DNA of 64,000 nucleotides from Athripsodes cinereus (GCA_947579605.1 OX388321.1:25349614-25413613); one strand, 5' to 3'; numbered from the stretch's first letter, positions 11,448 to 23,127 are shown. Made by a program: numbers and translations. Notes: generated by a model from the letters alone, not told the origin.

Positions 11448-12180
11448 TCATACCTGAGCATTAAACTGTTTAAGAACTCATCATACTGTTTAAGAATGAT
11501 AGAGGTCGTTTTTTAATTAAAATAACATCAATAAAAAATAATTTATGTGTTGTTGATATTGATTTGGTTCTTTCAACTAATGATTTTCTGACCACTGGTC
11601 TAGCGGAAATAATTAAAAAATATAAATAATAACAAATCAGTGAAAATTGTTTACTTGATATCGGGAAACATACACGAACATCCGTAATCTGAGAAACATT
11701 AGTACAAATACAAACCATAATATTGGTGGAGGCATAGTGCCTACCTACCTACAACAACTGTATGTAATAAGAATAATAACACGAAACCGTTTGCCCCAGT
11801 GGGGCACTCGTTACTGTTAATAGCCCAGCGTTCGACATTTGCCTAATGACATGAAACGGGCAATTACCCCACAGCTCACTCTCGCTGCTGTTGGCTGGTG
11901 TAGTAGTAATTATTAGTGGTGAAATGGATATTTCTTTCACCGGGTATTAGGCAAAAATGGATATCCGATGAAACTGCAACCGGATAGCCAAATATCTTTT
12001 TATTTTCTAACATGTTTAGTTTAGAAGGCATGTGTTTGAGGGTGTTTTTTTAAACAATTTGAAAGTTTTTATTATCAATAGATGTAGGTACATATCTAAT
12101 ATGTATGTGTTAACTATAAACTATTTTGAATGGTTTTTTGGAAATGAATGGGGCGCGTTTGTAGACCTTTGGGATGGTGA
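11448..12180. other. No recognised gene; one less AT-rich patch
   Basis: 11720-11990 is less AT-rich and holds TTTGCCCCAGTGGGGCA, a short perfect hairpin. It may be a decayed element, but I cannot name it. Confidence 0.4.
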
Positions 12181-12204
12181 GATTTTATATTACTAAGTTT
12201 TTAA

Positions 12205-12310
12205 AAAAAAAATATATGTGCGTGTATGTGTATGTATGTATGTATACATGTGTATATGTATATATATATATATGTGTGTGTATATGTGTATATATATATG
12301 TATGTTGATT
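12205..12310. repeat. TA/TG-rich microsatellite tract
   Basis: About 100 bases of alternating TATG, TG and TA repeats. The His/Tyr/Thr-rich frames across it on the minus strand are artefacts of the repeat. Confidence 0.9.
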
Positions 12311-12456
12311 TAAAAAAAAAGTACGTAAATACATATAGGTATACTTGAGACTGACCGGGAACACCATCATTGGTGAAGGTCATAAAAATTTAAAAAAAAA
12401 AAAAAACTATAAACTATTTATAAAATATTTATTGTACGTATGCACCTAATACAAAA

Positions 12457-12510
12457 ATGTTTCGTAACTTTTATTTAGTTAATAGTTCGAAAATAAGTGA
12501 AAAAGAACAA
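12457..12510 (+). repeat. Conserved ATG-tail motif, isolated copy
   Basis: ATG at 12457 opens MFRNFYLVNSSKISEK. The matching tails MSRNNYIVNAENINK at 38259 and [M]SRNCYIVNPSKITDK at 19642 (minus) lie next to hairpins. The frame stays open to 12711 but the similarity does not continue. The hairpin arm is not visible upstream, where a poly-A run and TTTATAAAATATTTATTG occur instead. It is inferred to be the end of a Penelope-like pseudo-LTR. Confidence 0.5.
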
Positions 12511-12711
12511 AGCAAGGACAGTGCAATGTTACAGTGCAAGTGTAATATTATCAAAATAGTGAGTAGATACATACCTAATTCAATAGATTTTTACGGGGTT
12601 AAAGGATTATCGAATAGTTATCAAATATCCGTTTTGTCTGTGGGCGCACAGATATGTAACATAATGTCAATAGATCCCCGTCTGTTCTGTTCTGCTCATT
12701 ATTATCTCTGA

Positions 12712-14690
12712 TGTGAGAGACGTGCTGAGGAATATCTCAGCAGAGAACATCTATCCCTGTATCTATTCTGTAACACTCTCTTTAAGTCTCATAATCCCCT
12801 TCATTCTATTGTATCGTATCGTATTAACATAATAATACCGGAATAACACACCAACCTACATAGAGACTTAATAATTATAAAGATATCTAATATCACAATG
12901 CTTATGTATTAATCGTTATTATTCACTGTTTAACATTCATCTTAGAAGAAGATTGTGGAAATGAGTTTTCTTAAATCAAAGCGAATGTGCAATAAATTAC
13001 TGAGAGACACTTATCTTATAATATTTATAATGATTCGATAGCACTGTTATTAAAGGAATTTACTTATTTTTTTTCATCGCCTTTAGGGCTGCATTATGCG
13101 GGCGCTTGGACTCGCCATAAATATAATGTGTATTACAATATTATCAAATATCACTGTTATATAAAAGTAAACTCATAATATTTGTGCAGTCGCGAATTTA
13201 AAGAGTCTGGATCGACAACGTCATATATTCAATAAATAACACAATTCAAACAATAACACAACAAGAAGCAATAAAACAATGCTAAATAGCATTTCCTTAA
13301 TTGTGTAGAATGATTTATCAACTATTTCACCATTCTCTGGAATAGCAACATGTCATTTTACTTAATTGTATTTTGAAGTTTATAATAAAGTCTTACAGTA
13401 AGACATAGAAAGCTATGATCCAATTTAGAGACCCTGTTCTAATATTGTTTCTTCTATTGGTCTAATTTTATACTAATGACTCATGATTCAATATAACTGC
13501 TATCATTGAAATGATCAACATATTGTAAAAAGTGGAAAAATGAGTCGATCGGTAGAAAAACTTTGCTTTTTTGATAAGATTTTATAAAAACGTTTTCAAG
13601 GTATAGTATTGTCAGTGGCTGCAGTTGAACCCCTTTTTTAATTAAATTTACATAATTTCAGTAAAACAATTTTTCTATAACAATCAATTATCAAACCTCT
13701 ATCTAGAGGAATGTGATAATACAAAAAAAACTTAACAAAATTGTGTAGGTCAGAAATAAGTAGATAAATTGCGAAAACCTAAACGCAAGACAAAAAGGGA
13801 AATGTTGAATAAAAAATAGCCAAGACGAAATGAATTGTAATGTTTTCTATGTACTATTCCTTTTGATCACAAATGTAAGGCAACAAGATACATAGATCAT
13901 TCCATTTGATCGTTTTCTCCTTGTCTCTAAGATGTCATATTGTCACTGTCCCCTGTAGCAGTGTACTTTTGTATGAATAATGGAAGAGCAATCAAAACAC
14001 AATACAATACAATGACTGACCACTAAGTAATAGCTGATGTCTTGTATCTACTACTGTGGCCATCTCAATCAGTGATAGAAAAACTTATGAAGCAAGAGCC
14101 GAATATCAATTTGTTTGAAATTTATTTTAGAAACCATTATATTTTTAACATAAATAAAAGGTTAGTTCGTCAATATATTTATAACGTTACGGCAACTCCC
14201 ACAAATAAGGTGATAAACATTTCCCGAATGCTGAGATTTATTTGACAACGAAGTGTGATTTTACATATAAGGTATATTCATTGCGTGTATTTAGCCCGCT
14301 GGTTACCTCAGTGTTCGACACTTACATTGAACAATACACTTACGTATAGGTTTTGACTTAAACGTTATTAGGTTATTGCTGACTTATATTGTCTTATAAT
14401 AAAAGTAAATTCGCTAAAGCTTGTCTCTTCTAAGTCTCATATTAACACTTGAACCTACATTCACCAAATTTGTTTATATTATATCATCTATATCCATTGA
14501 TTTGCCTCTCCATATATCCAAACTTTTTAAAAACACTTATGTAAAGCTTTCTTCAGTACACACATTAAGTTTTTATCTCACAATTCTCAGAAAAACCTAC
14601 TACTACTATTACAACGTGTAATCATATCCCATAAGTTGAGAACCAGCAGAGTAGCTAGGGTGACCAAACAGTCTTCTACATGCCAAAAAA
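12712..14690. other. No recognised feature
   Basis: Featureless AT-rich DNA except for a small hairpin TGCTGAGGAATATCTCAGCA near 12725. No frame looks coding. Confidence 0.45.
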
Positions 14691-14695
14691 ATTAA

Positions 14696-14830
14696 GACAT
14701 TCAGGATTGCTGGGAAATCTCAAATTTTAGATAATGCATTATCTTTATTAACACTTGCTTTTTACAGGACATTTGAAAACTTATGAAAAAGAGTAGGATA
14801 CCAATTCTTTGCTGAGTGCTCCACAGAAAA
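14696..14830 (-). repeat. R1 repeat, partial
   Basis: On the minus strand: GTGGAGCACTCAGCAAAGAATTGGT, then ACTCTTTTTCATAAGTTTTC, then CTGTAAAAAGCAAGTG and a decayed CATCCTGAATG. The 5' half of R1 is retained and the tail is lost. Confidence 0.65.
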
Positions 14831-15019
14831 AGTTGTTTTAATCTGGTGGCTCCCAAACCATGATTTTTCGTCAACTGATTGAAACAACTTTAATACGATA
14901 CATTCTGTCTCTGGTTTAAATATTTACAAACTTGGTTTCTCTTTGTATTTAACTTGTAAGAAAGCTCTAAGCTCCAAACATCAAAGTGACACTGACACTC
15001 TCAAAGGATAAAACATGAT

Positions 15020-15027
15020 ATACACAT
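15020..15027. repeat. Left target-site duplication ATACACAT
   Basis: An identical 8-mer lies at 17998-18005, just outside the other terminus of the element. Confidence 0.85.
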
Positions 15028-15494
15028 TAGGGTGGACCGAAATTTTTTTTTCTCGAATTTTGATTTGGAATAGTTGTATTTAGTTGCCTTTTGCCATCAA
15101 TTGCCTGCATTAAAAATATAAATATTATCAGACAACGGTAAGAGCCCCCGACAAGACATCGAATATTTACAAAAAGAAAAAATTTAGGGGCTATTTGCGC
15201 GGCCTACAAAACAATACAGAACTTATTAAATTAGGTTTATTTTATTCAAAAACATATTCAAATATAGTTAACTAGCAGTTGGAATCAAATATTTCATCAT
15301 TTTAATATACTTTGGTACTGGGACAGTTGAGCAAAGTGCGGGACAAAGCGGGGGCAGCACGCTTCGATCTACGAATTTTCAGTGTTTCGTTTTAACTAGT
15401 GTCGATAATATTGTCTCAAGGAGGAAGGTAGCCCGTCAATTATTTTCACCAGTAGGTACTAGTTGATGTACCTACGTTTTCTAAGTGTATAAAT

Positions 15495-17675
15495 ATGACT
15501 TCTACAAGACAAAAGTTAAATTTTGGGATATTTGGTGAAAGTGCAGAGTTCAAGGAGAATATACTACTTACGTATGAGAATGTTATAAAATTCTTTGAAT
15601 GGGTTCGACAAGATTTAAAAATAAAGAACAACACACCAAAAGAACCTAAATTTTTGGAAAAGTGCCGAAACAGTTGAAACAAAAATTGAAGAATAAGGTA
15701 TGAATAAAATCTTCTATTTCAATTGTTACACACAAACGAGTTTTACAGTTACTTAAAAAATATCACTCAAAATGTTTTGATTTGATTTGTTTGATTTTGT
15801 TTGAAATTTGAAAAAGTCTTTAAAGAAACTAAAGGAAAGAAAGGTAGAAGAATTCAGAGTACAAAGTGGAAAGCTTTTTGACATAGCTGCATGTAAATGT
15901 AAAGAATTTGTAAACTGTACTTGTTTGAGAGAAAATAATGTGCCAAAAGAGGAACAAATATTTTTAGAAGACCAACGCACTAACAGACAAATGGTTTTAG
16001 GAACAACGGATCTTATCTAAAGTAAAAAATTGCAGAAAAGATGATTACGTGCTCTTAAACAAGAAATCAGGCATAATTCAAATACAAGAATTAAAGAAAT
16101 TTCTTTTTCTTTATAAAGGCTAAATAGATCTGAAGTTAGTTCTAATGTTGACCTTCCTTCTTGTTCGTCGGCCGCAGATGGTCTTGACACCGCGAACAAA
16201 GTGGATCAAAAGCCTATAAAGCTCACGGATGCCAGTCTTCATAGTTTGACGATTGTATGCGATAGATACGGAGTATCAGACCGAGCTGCGGTGGTTATCG
16301 TATCATAAATGTTCTATATTCTGCTTCTGATGCCGACTCTGAGGCGCAGTTGACCAACGTCGTGGGCAGGATGAAACTCAGAGGAATAAGACAAGAAGTT
16401 TGCGAATAAATTTTAACAGAAGAAAGAGGAACAGAAATTCCTGCCTTATATTTTGATGGAAGGAAAAATCAGACGGCTAAAACTGTTTTAAAAAGATCGA
16501 AAAGATTTAAAGTGATTGTACAAGAGGAACATGTTTCGATTATTAAAGAACCAGGTTCTGTATATGTTGGGTATGTGTTTCCAACATCGGGCAGTGCGAG
16601 AAATATTGAAAGAGCTATCCACGGCTTTTTGACGACTGAAAATATATCAACAGAGAGTATAATGACTGTTGGATGTGATGGAACAACCGCAAATACGGGG
16701 AATGTGGGAGGCGTGATTGGTTTTTTGGAAAATAGACTATCTCAACCATTGCATTGGATAATTTATCTATTATACGCCAATGAGTTGCTATTGACGCTTT
16801 GTTTTCCTATTTGGATAGCCCTATAGCAAGATCTAAATCATTTGCAGGTCAAATTGGTATAGCATTAAAGATGGTTCAAAACATTTATGGAAGCTCATTA
16901 ACAGCACTAATTATTTGTCGGACGATTTTTTAGCGATTGTGGACCCTGTTTTATTTCGGAACAGTTACTTTGCTCAACCAGAAAACTTGTTGTTGAGTAC
17001 GATAACAAATACGCGTAAGCACATCAGAGAACTAGATGCCAGACGCATTTTAAAAGCTCGTCAAGTGAATAAAAATTCTGTTTCGCGCATGTTTGAGATG
17101 CCAAAAGTGGACTTAAATGCAAGTTCTTACATAGACTTGATAAACTGGCATCAAAATAAATACGAAACCTCAATACTGTAAATGAAAATGGAGGAGATTC
17201 AGTTTTGGAGTTAGTGAGACTGCCTTACCACACCCAGGCTGTGAAAAGATCAGTAAAAGATGTGATAAAACCAGCTCTACGTGTATGCGATAAGACAAGA
17301 AGATAGGGTTTTGTAAAATCTAATTTAGCGTCTCGAAAGCTCATGCCCGAAAGCTTATCCCGTGGAGCACCCGGTAAAGAATTGGTCTCCCACTCTTCTG
17401 CGTAAGTTTTCGAGTGTCCTGTAAAAGGCAGGTGATCGAAAAAAAAAAGACATTTTACATCTTAAATTCAGCGATGAGGCTTGCCACCCATCCTGAATGT
17501 CTTGATTTTATATTGGCACGAAGAGGACAGTTTGCATGTTTCTTACATGCAGCTGATCTGCTGGCTACCCCACTTGTGGGATATGCCGTGATGGTATAGT
17601 AGTAGTAGTAGTAGTAGTAGTAGAAAGCTCATGATAAAGTTTGAGACGAAAAAGGATTTTTGGTATGAAAAATGA
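15495..17675 (+). pseudogene. Broken gene of an uncharacterised insect protein family, probable transposase
   Basis: Reading across frames gives a nearly continuous protein of about 600 residues. It starts MTSTRQKLNFGIFGES; then VPKQLKQKL (frameshift near 15660); RVLQLLKKYHSKC (15735); LFDIAACKCKEF.NCTC with a CxC..CxC cluster and NVPKEEQIFLEDQRTNRQM (15870-15990); SLHSLTIVCDRYGVSDRAA (16236); YFDGRKNQT (16450); EEHVSIIKEPGSVYVGYV; VGCDGTTANTG (16670); and finally LVRLPYHTQAVKR and SRKLM at 17340. I know this protein as a conserved hypothetical in insects, without assigned function. The D in YFDGRK and the D in GCDGT sit where the first two acidic residues of an RNase-H-fold transposase would, but that is inference. 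At least four stops and two frameshifts, plus an R1 insertion after SRKLM, make it a pseudogene. The C-terminus resumes after R1 (KFETKKDFWYEK-stop). Confidence 0.75.
17346..17623 (+). mobile_element. R1 non-autonomous retroelement, best copy, 11-bp TSD
   Basis: It is bounded by direct repeats GAAAGCTCATG (17335-17345 and 17623-17633, sharing the last G). The body runs CCCGTGGAGCACCCGG, AATTGGTCTCCCACTC, GTTTTCGAGTGTCC, CATTTTACATCTTAAATTCAGCGATGAGGCTTGCCACCCATCCTGAATG (spanning about 17442-17500) and CCCCACTTGTGGGATATGCC, ending in (TAG)n. The variable-length duplication and simple tail indicate target-primed reverse transcription. The tail CTACCCC-GGGA-GCCGTGATGGTAT is shared with the RTE LINE at 41.7 kb, so RTE machinery probably mobilises it. 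I see no convincing A/B boxes and no open frame. Confidence 0.85.
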
Positions 17676-17997
17676 CGTTATTCATACCGACACAACTTTC
17701 TGAAACTGTGTATATTTTTAAAATAAATGATTCTATTAACTAAAATATACTTTTATCTTATCATATAAATGCATAACATATTATATTTAGTTAATATTTT
17801 GTTAATAGGGTGTACTTAACAAAGCGTCTGTAAAAACTTAAAAAAATGAAATTTCAAGTCTATGGCGGGACCTCTTGCTGTTGAGCTAGAACTTCCAAAT
17901 TAGTGGGTGATATTTACAATTATATAAGGCAACTTTTGCCTGGTATTCCAATTCGATATTCGAAAAAAAAAAATTCATACAAAAGTGTTCCACCCTA

Positions 17998-18005
17998 ATA
18001 CACAT
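17998..18005. repeat. Right target-site duplication ATACACAT
   Basis: Pairs with 15020-15027. Confidence 0.85.
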
Positions 18006-18214
18006 GCAATAACAAATAATATATTAAATCAATCTTCAATAAATGCTCTCTTCTTCGCTACTCTCATTTCAAGGTGAGATGTGGAAGAGTGAGGAGAGTG
18101 TTTAGGTACAGAACCAGTCAGTCACATTATGTAATCTACTCCTGGTACACAACATAAGCATAAAATACTCGTACTCTTACTAAGTGGATGTGAATCTATC
18201 GTAAAATACAATAA

Positions 18215-18262
18215 TCGAGATGATACAGCATCCGACTCGGTTTTACTATTCGTGTCGGATGC
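18215..18262. repeat. Short hairpin
   Basis: CAGCATCCGAC...GTCGGATGCTG, an 11-bp perfect stem with a 17-base loop in otherwise plain DNA. Origin unknown. Confidence 0.6.
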
Positions 18263-18342
18263 TGGATCCAGTCGAATTTTGAGTAAAATATGAAACCAAA
18301 GCCAATTACATAATTGATAGAAATAAAAATTTATAAAATAAA

Positions 18343-18460
18343 AACACTTGAATTCAAGAGAAAGTTAACAGTGTTTTTATTATATATATTTTTATTATCT
18401 TAATTAAAATGAACTTTCATAGTGTTTCCTCTTCGAAAATCGAAAATTTGATAGAAATAT
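18343..18460 (+). mobile_element. Small snapback with ATG tail (PLE-like)
   Basis: ATAAAAACACT...AGTGTTTTTAT is a short inverted repeat. The loop contains GAGAAAGTTAACA (GAAA followed by the palindrome GTTAAC). After an AT-rich spacer, ATG at 18409 opens MNFHSVSSSKIEN, which aligns with tails at 27765 (MTYFHSVCSSKINK) and 41324 (MNFHQVPSVENIN). It is inferred to be a decayed Penelope-like pseudo-LTR. Confidence 0.5.
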
Positions 18461-18699
18461 ACAATATGAAGAAAAATCCGTTTTTTTTAATTTATTTTAG
18501 ATATTTAATTAGAATCTCGTTAGATGTCATTTTATCCGGTATCCGACCACACTGTATTCATTTTAATTGTAAGTTATTGACAACAGTTATTGACAACAGT
18601 CATGTTTGTATTAAGTTTAAGATACCTACACTAGATGTCTAAATATGTAATAATATGTAGAATGTTTTTTAATCATATAAAAATGTATAAATTCACTTC

Positions 18700-19590
18700 A
18701 GTGAGATATGTTGTGTAGTCTGCATAGACATACTGGACTTGCAGCGCGGTACATTTTTTCGGAATTTTCGTGTTCCAATATTTATATGAACAAAAATAAT
18801 ATTGTCTTGTTTCACTTCATATCTTTTAGATGATAATGGCCTATTTCCTATTAATGCTGTAAAGTATAGGACATCCTGCCGAGGGTTGCATAAGTTGTTG
18901 TGTGCTGTCTTACAAATTTTCTTAACCAACGCTAGTTTAAAACTGGCTGCAAAACTTAATCGGCCGCATAACCGATTTTTCTCTGAAATACCAATCCAGT
19001 ATATTCTTTAGAAAGTAATTGTCGGTAGGTAGGTGCCTTCCTATATAATTTATCAAATTAATAGTACTTTGTTTGGTTTGTATCGAATGAAAATTCTGCA
19101 AACACTTTATTATATTCAAATCAATAATAATGATTTGAAGTATGAACATCTTAAATCTCACAAGATCAAAGCAAAGTCTACATAAGAACGTTTTAATATT
19201 TCGAATTATATATATAGGCGCCTAAATACATACATAAACAGTCTGCGAATAAAACTTGTATTTAATGTTCCCATTATGTAAAATGTACCACCGCAGTATT
19301 TTGAAATAAATTTTAACGATATTCACATATTAATATTATCATATTTTTTTGCAACAGAACACTCGTTGTTAAAAACAAACAAATATAATATTATCTTTAT
19401 AAATATTCATTATTTAGATTTCATGGTAGACATGATGCTCTTTTCAGACTAAAACGAAATATCCAGACACATTCATAATATTGGTTGGGATACGTTTCAG
19501 CCCATTGACATTTTAAAGTTTTTAGAGAGGTGATATTAAGAATTAAATAACACATTCGACCTACCATTTTTTTTCTTCTAAAATATATTT
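18700..19590. other. No recognised feature
   Basis: Overlapping open frames on both strands at 18690-19010 lie in a slightly GC-richer patch. I recognise neither product and treat both as chance. Confidence 0.4.
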
Positions 19591-19779
19591 TATACTTATC
19601 AGTTATTTTAGAAGGATTAACTATGTAACAGTTACGAGACACTCTGAATGTTTTTTAAGTATTCTACAATGCACATACGTTACTTGATTATTTAAATCGC
19701 GATCGATTTCGGTCGCATCGATCGCGATTTAAATAATCAAGTAACGGATGTGCATTGTAGAATACTTAAAAAACATTCA
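19590..19779 (-). mobile_element. Snapback element, S4 family
   Basis: Near-perfect inverted repeat 19645-19779 with about 60-bp arms (TGAATGTTTTTTAAGTATTC...) and a short loop. On the minus strand the loop reads GCGACCGAA, running into the arm as GAAATCGATCGCG: GAAA followed by the self-complementary ATCGAT. Directly after the arm, the minus strand at 19642 reads (GTG for ATG) SRNCYIVNPSKITDK, open for 73 codons. Hairpin, GAAA-palindrome and tail match the architecture at 38.0 and 41.1 kb. Confidence 0.7.
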
Positions 19780-19913
19780 AAATATTTTATTCTGTTAAAC
19801 TTTCTTTTGCAGAAAATATATATATATAATCGTATGGCATGTCAGGCGCTATAAATCATAAAAAATCACTAAAAACAAAAATCATAAAAAAAATGTCAAA
19901 GAGGTAAAATTGT

Positions 19914-19933
19914 AAAAAAAAAAAAAAAAAAAA
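19914..19933. repeat. Poly-A run (about 19-20)
   Basis: Homopolymer tract that could mark an old retroposed tail. Confidence 0.7.
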
Positions 19934-20051
19934 CATGTCAGAAAGATAAAATTGTAAAATAAAATACAATTGCAGAAAAAAGCTTTTATGACGACAATTA
20001 GGCGTGGTTAAACCATAGACTTGTTTGTTGTACAATTTTGCTTCAAATATT

Positions 20052-20440
20052 ATAGAATAGAATAGAATAGAAATTCTTTTCTCCGCGCTTTTTCTGTTTC
20101 TGCCCCTAATCTGTGGAACAGACTGCCTCTGGGGCTCAGGTGTGCTGCCGACTTCCAGGCTTTTAAGAGGGACCTCAAGACCTACTTTTTCAAACTTTTT
20201 TATGAACTGTGACTGTTGTGTATATTGCATTATTTTATTTTTATTTCTGACGCGGATAAATATTATTATGTATCTGAGATTATGTGTTATAAGGATTTTG
20301 TATTTAAATTTGAACTCTTGACACAAACAACATTGTTGAAGATAGAACATTATCATGTACAGCGTCCTCGAGGTGCTATGGCACGAAAATGGCGCTATAA
20401 ATACTCTCCGTTATTATTATTATTTATTGCGCATAAATAC
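20052..20440 (+). pseudogene. CR1/L2-like LINE 3' end
   Basis: 20084-20212 reads RAFSVSAPNLWNRLP..., then FKRDLKTYFFKLFYEL-stop. This is the C-terminus of CR1/L2-type reverse transcriptases (NLWNSLP...FK..LKTYLF). It is followed by about 220 bases of 3' UTR containing GCTATGGCACGAAAATGGCGC and ending in a TTATTATTA tail. It is 5'-truncated, and a GAATA pentamer repeat (20052-20071) sits at the truncation point. Confidence 0.75.
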
Positions 20441-20560
20441 AAAATATCAACATACATTTTTTCTTAACATGGTTACAATTAAGTTGCAGCAGCCTCACTA
20501 GGTTAACCTGTATCGAGGCGTGCTGCGAATAAAAATACTAAACAATATACAATAAACAAA
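20440..20560 (-). repeat. LINE 3' UTR fragment, family shared with 62.4 kb
   Basis: TTGCAGCAGCCTCACTAGGTT then CCTGTATCGAGG is repeated at 62475-62515. On the minus strand both end in AT-rich tails of AATAA type. It abuts the CR1-like tail, so two LINE 3' ends face each other here. Confidence 0.55.
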
Positions 20561-22720
20561 CTATCATTATATCCAAAAAAATCACAATGAACAAATAAAC
20601 AAATAATAAATAAATTAATTAAAAATGAAAATATGTCAATGAGTCAATAATTAAACGCAAACACAATAAAGTAAACAAATGAATATTTGGAATATGATGG
20701 AATATTAAATGAATAAAAAAAATAATATAACAATGAACAAATAAATAAATAAATAAACAAATAAATAAATAATCAAATAAATTAATTAACTAACTACCTA
20801 AATAAAAATGAAAATATGCAAATGATTCAATAATTAAACGCATGCAAAATAAGGTGAAAAAATTAATTATGATAATAGTTATACCTAATTTTACATATGC
20901 TGTTTCACCACATAATTACATTAAGATGGTTATGATTTTTTTTCATTTCATCGGTCATCCAACATACATGTTAAATCTTTTAAAAGACCTGTACAATAAA
21001 GAAAATAACAATGAACGTCCTTCAAGACTGCAACATGATGATGATGAAATGAATAATATATGTAAGTTTCATACTTACATAGAAGTGAGTAATAAAATTG
21101 AATTGAACAAAAGTGAATACTAGGGTACATTAAGATCATATTATTTAGGTATAGTTATTAATATACAAAAGGGCTTAAACGTTAGAATTGTGGTATGTTG
21201 CATTTGAATTGCAACTATAACTTGTTAGCAACTTCATTACTTCACACATTATACAAAGTATATTTTGCAATATCATAATAATGTTATGTAGGGTGTAGGT
21301 AAGTATTGCATGCATTTACGTTGAAACAATGTTTCTTTATGAAAACATCATACATTGCACGTTCATATTATTACTATGTATATTGTGATAGTGTGGTTGG
21401 TTTGATGCAGCCAGTCATGGAAGTAAACAATACATAGTTGTTATTACATAATATATGTATATGTAAGTATAAGTTTCTTTATTATGTTGCTTACTAAATT
21501 ATTATCATGAGATGCATAATAATATGATGTTCACGTGTGCATTATATCATGATGTGTGTTTTTATGATAATCATATAATAAACTCTTAAAAAAGCGAAAC
21601 CACGTCTAGGTGTCTACACAATACTTAATTTAAAATGTATCTTGTATATTCAAATTTGTACTTTTTTCACTTATGACATATGTAGCATCCTACAAGGATA
21701 ATTTGTGCTTATTATATAATAAAATATACCCCCACCGTTGTATGTCGCGCAAATCTAAATGTGTTCCCATCTACAGGCTCACTTCAGTCAAATGCCAACA
21801 CTTGGTTAGATAACATACCTTAAAATGCCTAACTGATTGCGCAATTAACTGGCTGAAAAAAATAAATAAAAACATGAGATTGGTTCAAATGGGCTGAAGT
21901 GTTTTTAATTCTGAATCATTTTGTTAGAACAGAATAAAGCGATGGTAGAGGTGGATTTTCATCTTTGACGTAGGTACCTACCAGCTACGCTTACCTCCTA
22001 AAACGTTGCATGGGTAATTTAAATTTTTAATTCAATATTATAAATTACTAACAACAAAATATAAACATACGATTTAATTTAACACATCTTTACATATTTC
22101 CATTCTCATCCTATAATTTCTTTTAAGTTAATTTATCCAAGCAGCCGTAAGTTTTATTTTATTTATTTTTAAGTTGCCTTTCATACTTCTACACATCGAT
22201 AATAGAGACATTTCTACATTAATAGTTTATTAGTTGTGAAAAGTGCCTTAGAATCTAAAGCTCTCAAATTATTTGTGTTGAGTATAATTAAGTTAATCTA
22301 ACTCGAAATAAAGCATGGCGTGGGCTACCATAGTATAATATAATTATCTGTTGCTATTTCCAATCTCAAAATAATATGAGTATCTATGTAGGTACACCAC
22401 TAACTTTTTTTTGTTATCGTATGTGGGTGGATATCTATATATACTTATATAATAAAATGATAATAAGAGAGAAAGAAAAAAGTTGAGATTAGATTATATT
22501 ATGTGGAATATATTATTATTATGAATATTCTTATATAACACAATTAGGACATAGAGGAGATGAGGCGTAAGGAATAATTTGTCTGGAGAGAAATAAAGTG
22601 TACCTACACGCCTAAGGAACTTTATATAAATATGCCACACTAGTCGCGGTTTCTCTTTAGTTGCGTTAATGAGGCGCAATCTATTTATAAATTTAAAACT
22701 TTAAAAATTAAGCTATAATA
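20561..22720. other. No recognised feature; AAAT-type low complexity
   Basis: 20575-20860 is an AAATAAACAAAT-rich tract. A 93-codon frame at 20842 has low-complexity AT-rich codons and no known relative. The remainder is plain AT-rich DNA. Confidence 0.45.
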
Positions 22721-22727
22721 ATAATGC

Positions 22728-22973
22728 CTTCTACCCGTTGCCAGGTAAGAGAGTGAATTTGATCGTGCATCCTGCCGACGGTGCCATCTAAGGTGTGTAC
22801 CTACTGTGAAGGCCGATCCTGGACAAGCACACATTGTCACATTCGGGACAAAGCTGCTCCTCGTTTATAATGGGTCTGCAAGTTGTTCGACTTTGCGGAC
22901 CGATATAGCTATTAATAGTTTTCCGCCATTTCATGCGGTCACCCGCCATATTTAATAAGTTGGTACATACCAT
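22728..22973 (-). pseudogene. LINE polyprotein C-terminal remnant with CxxC motif
   Basis: The minus strand reads AGDRMKWRKTINSYI, a spacer, then QLCPECDNVCLSRIGLHSR. The pair WR.....S and C-P-x-C...C-SRIGL-SH ends many LINE polymerases (a degenerate zinc-finger tail). About 60 bases of 3' UTR follow. It is 5'-truncated and no longer functional. Confidence 0.65.
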
Positions 22974-23124
22974 ACTTAAATACCTATATTTTTCAATTTT
23001 ATTCTAATTTTGGGTTTGTAGCTATTAATAGTTTTCCGTCATTTCATGCGGTCACCCGCCATCTTTAATAAGTTGGTATGTACTTAAATACCTATATTTT
23101 TCAATTTTATTCTAATTTTGGGTA
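22908..23124. repeat. Tandem duplication, 113-bp period
   Basis: GCTATTAATAGTTTTCCG(C/T)C begins copy 1 at 22908 and copy 2 at 23021. The unit includes the end of the LINE frame plus AT-rich flank. Copy 2 is a few bases shorter. Confidence 0.85.
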
Positions 23125-23127
23125 AGT

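Larger units (their letters stand above)
15028..17997 (+). mobile_element. Terminal-inverted-repeat DNA transposon, 8-bp TSD (hAT-like)
   Basis: Left end TAGGGTGGACCG, right end (complement) TAGGGTGGAACAC: nine perfect bases. Further matches lie inward: poly-T, TCGAAT, ATT[T]GGAATA, and TTGCC. It is flanked by 8-bp direct repeats ATACACAT. TAGGG ends and 8-bp duplications are typical of hAT; P elements also make 8 bp. The element is 2,970 bp, of which 278 bp is a nested R1 copy. Inside is one almost complete but damaged gene of an uncharacterised family, very likely the transposase. Confidence 0.85.

Noticed and set aside
12185..12383. Overlapping His/Tyr/Thr-rich open frames on the minus strand
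   Set aside because: They are translations of a TATG/TG/TA microsatellite and carry no coding signal.
18693..19011. Overlapping 78- and 69-codon frames on opposite strands
   Set aside because: No recognisable domain. Mutual overlap suggests chance openness of a less AT-rich patch.
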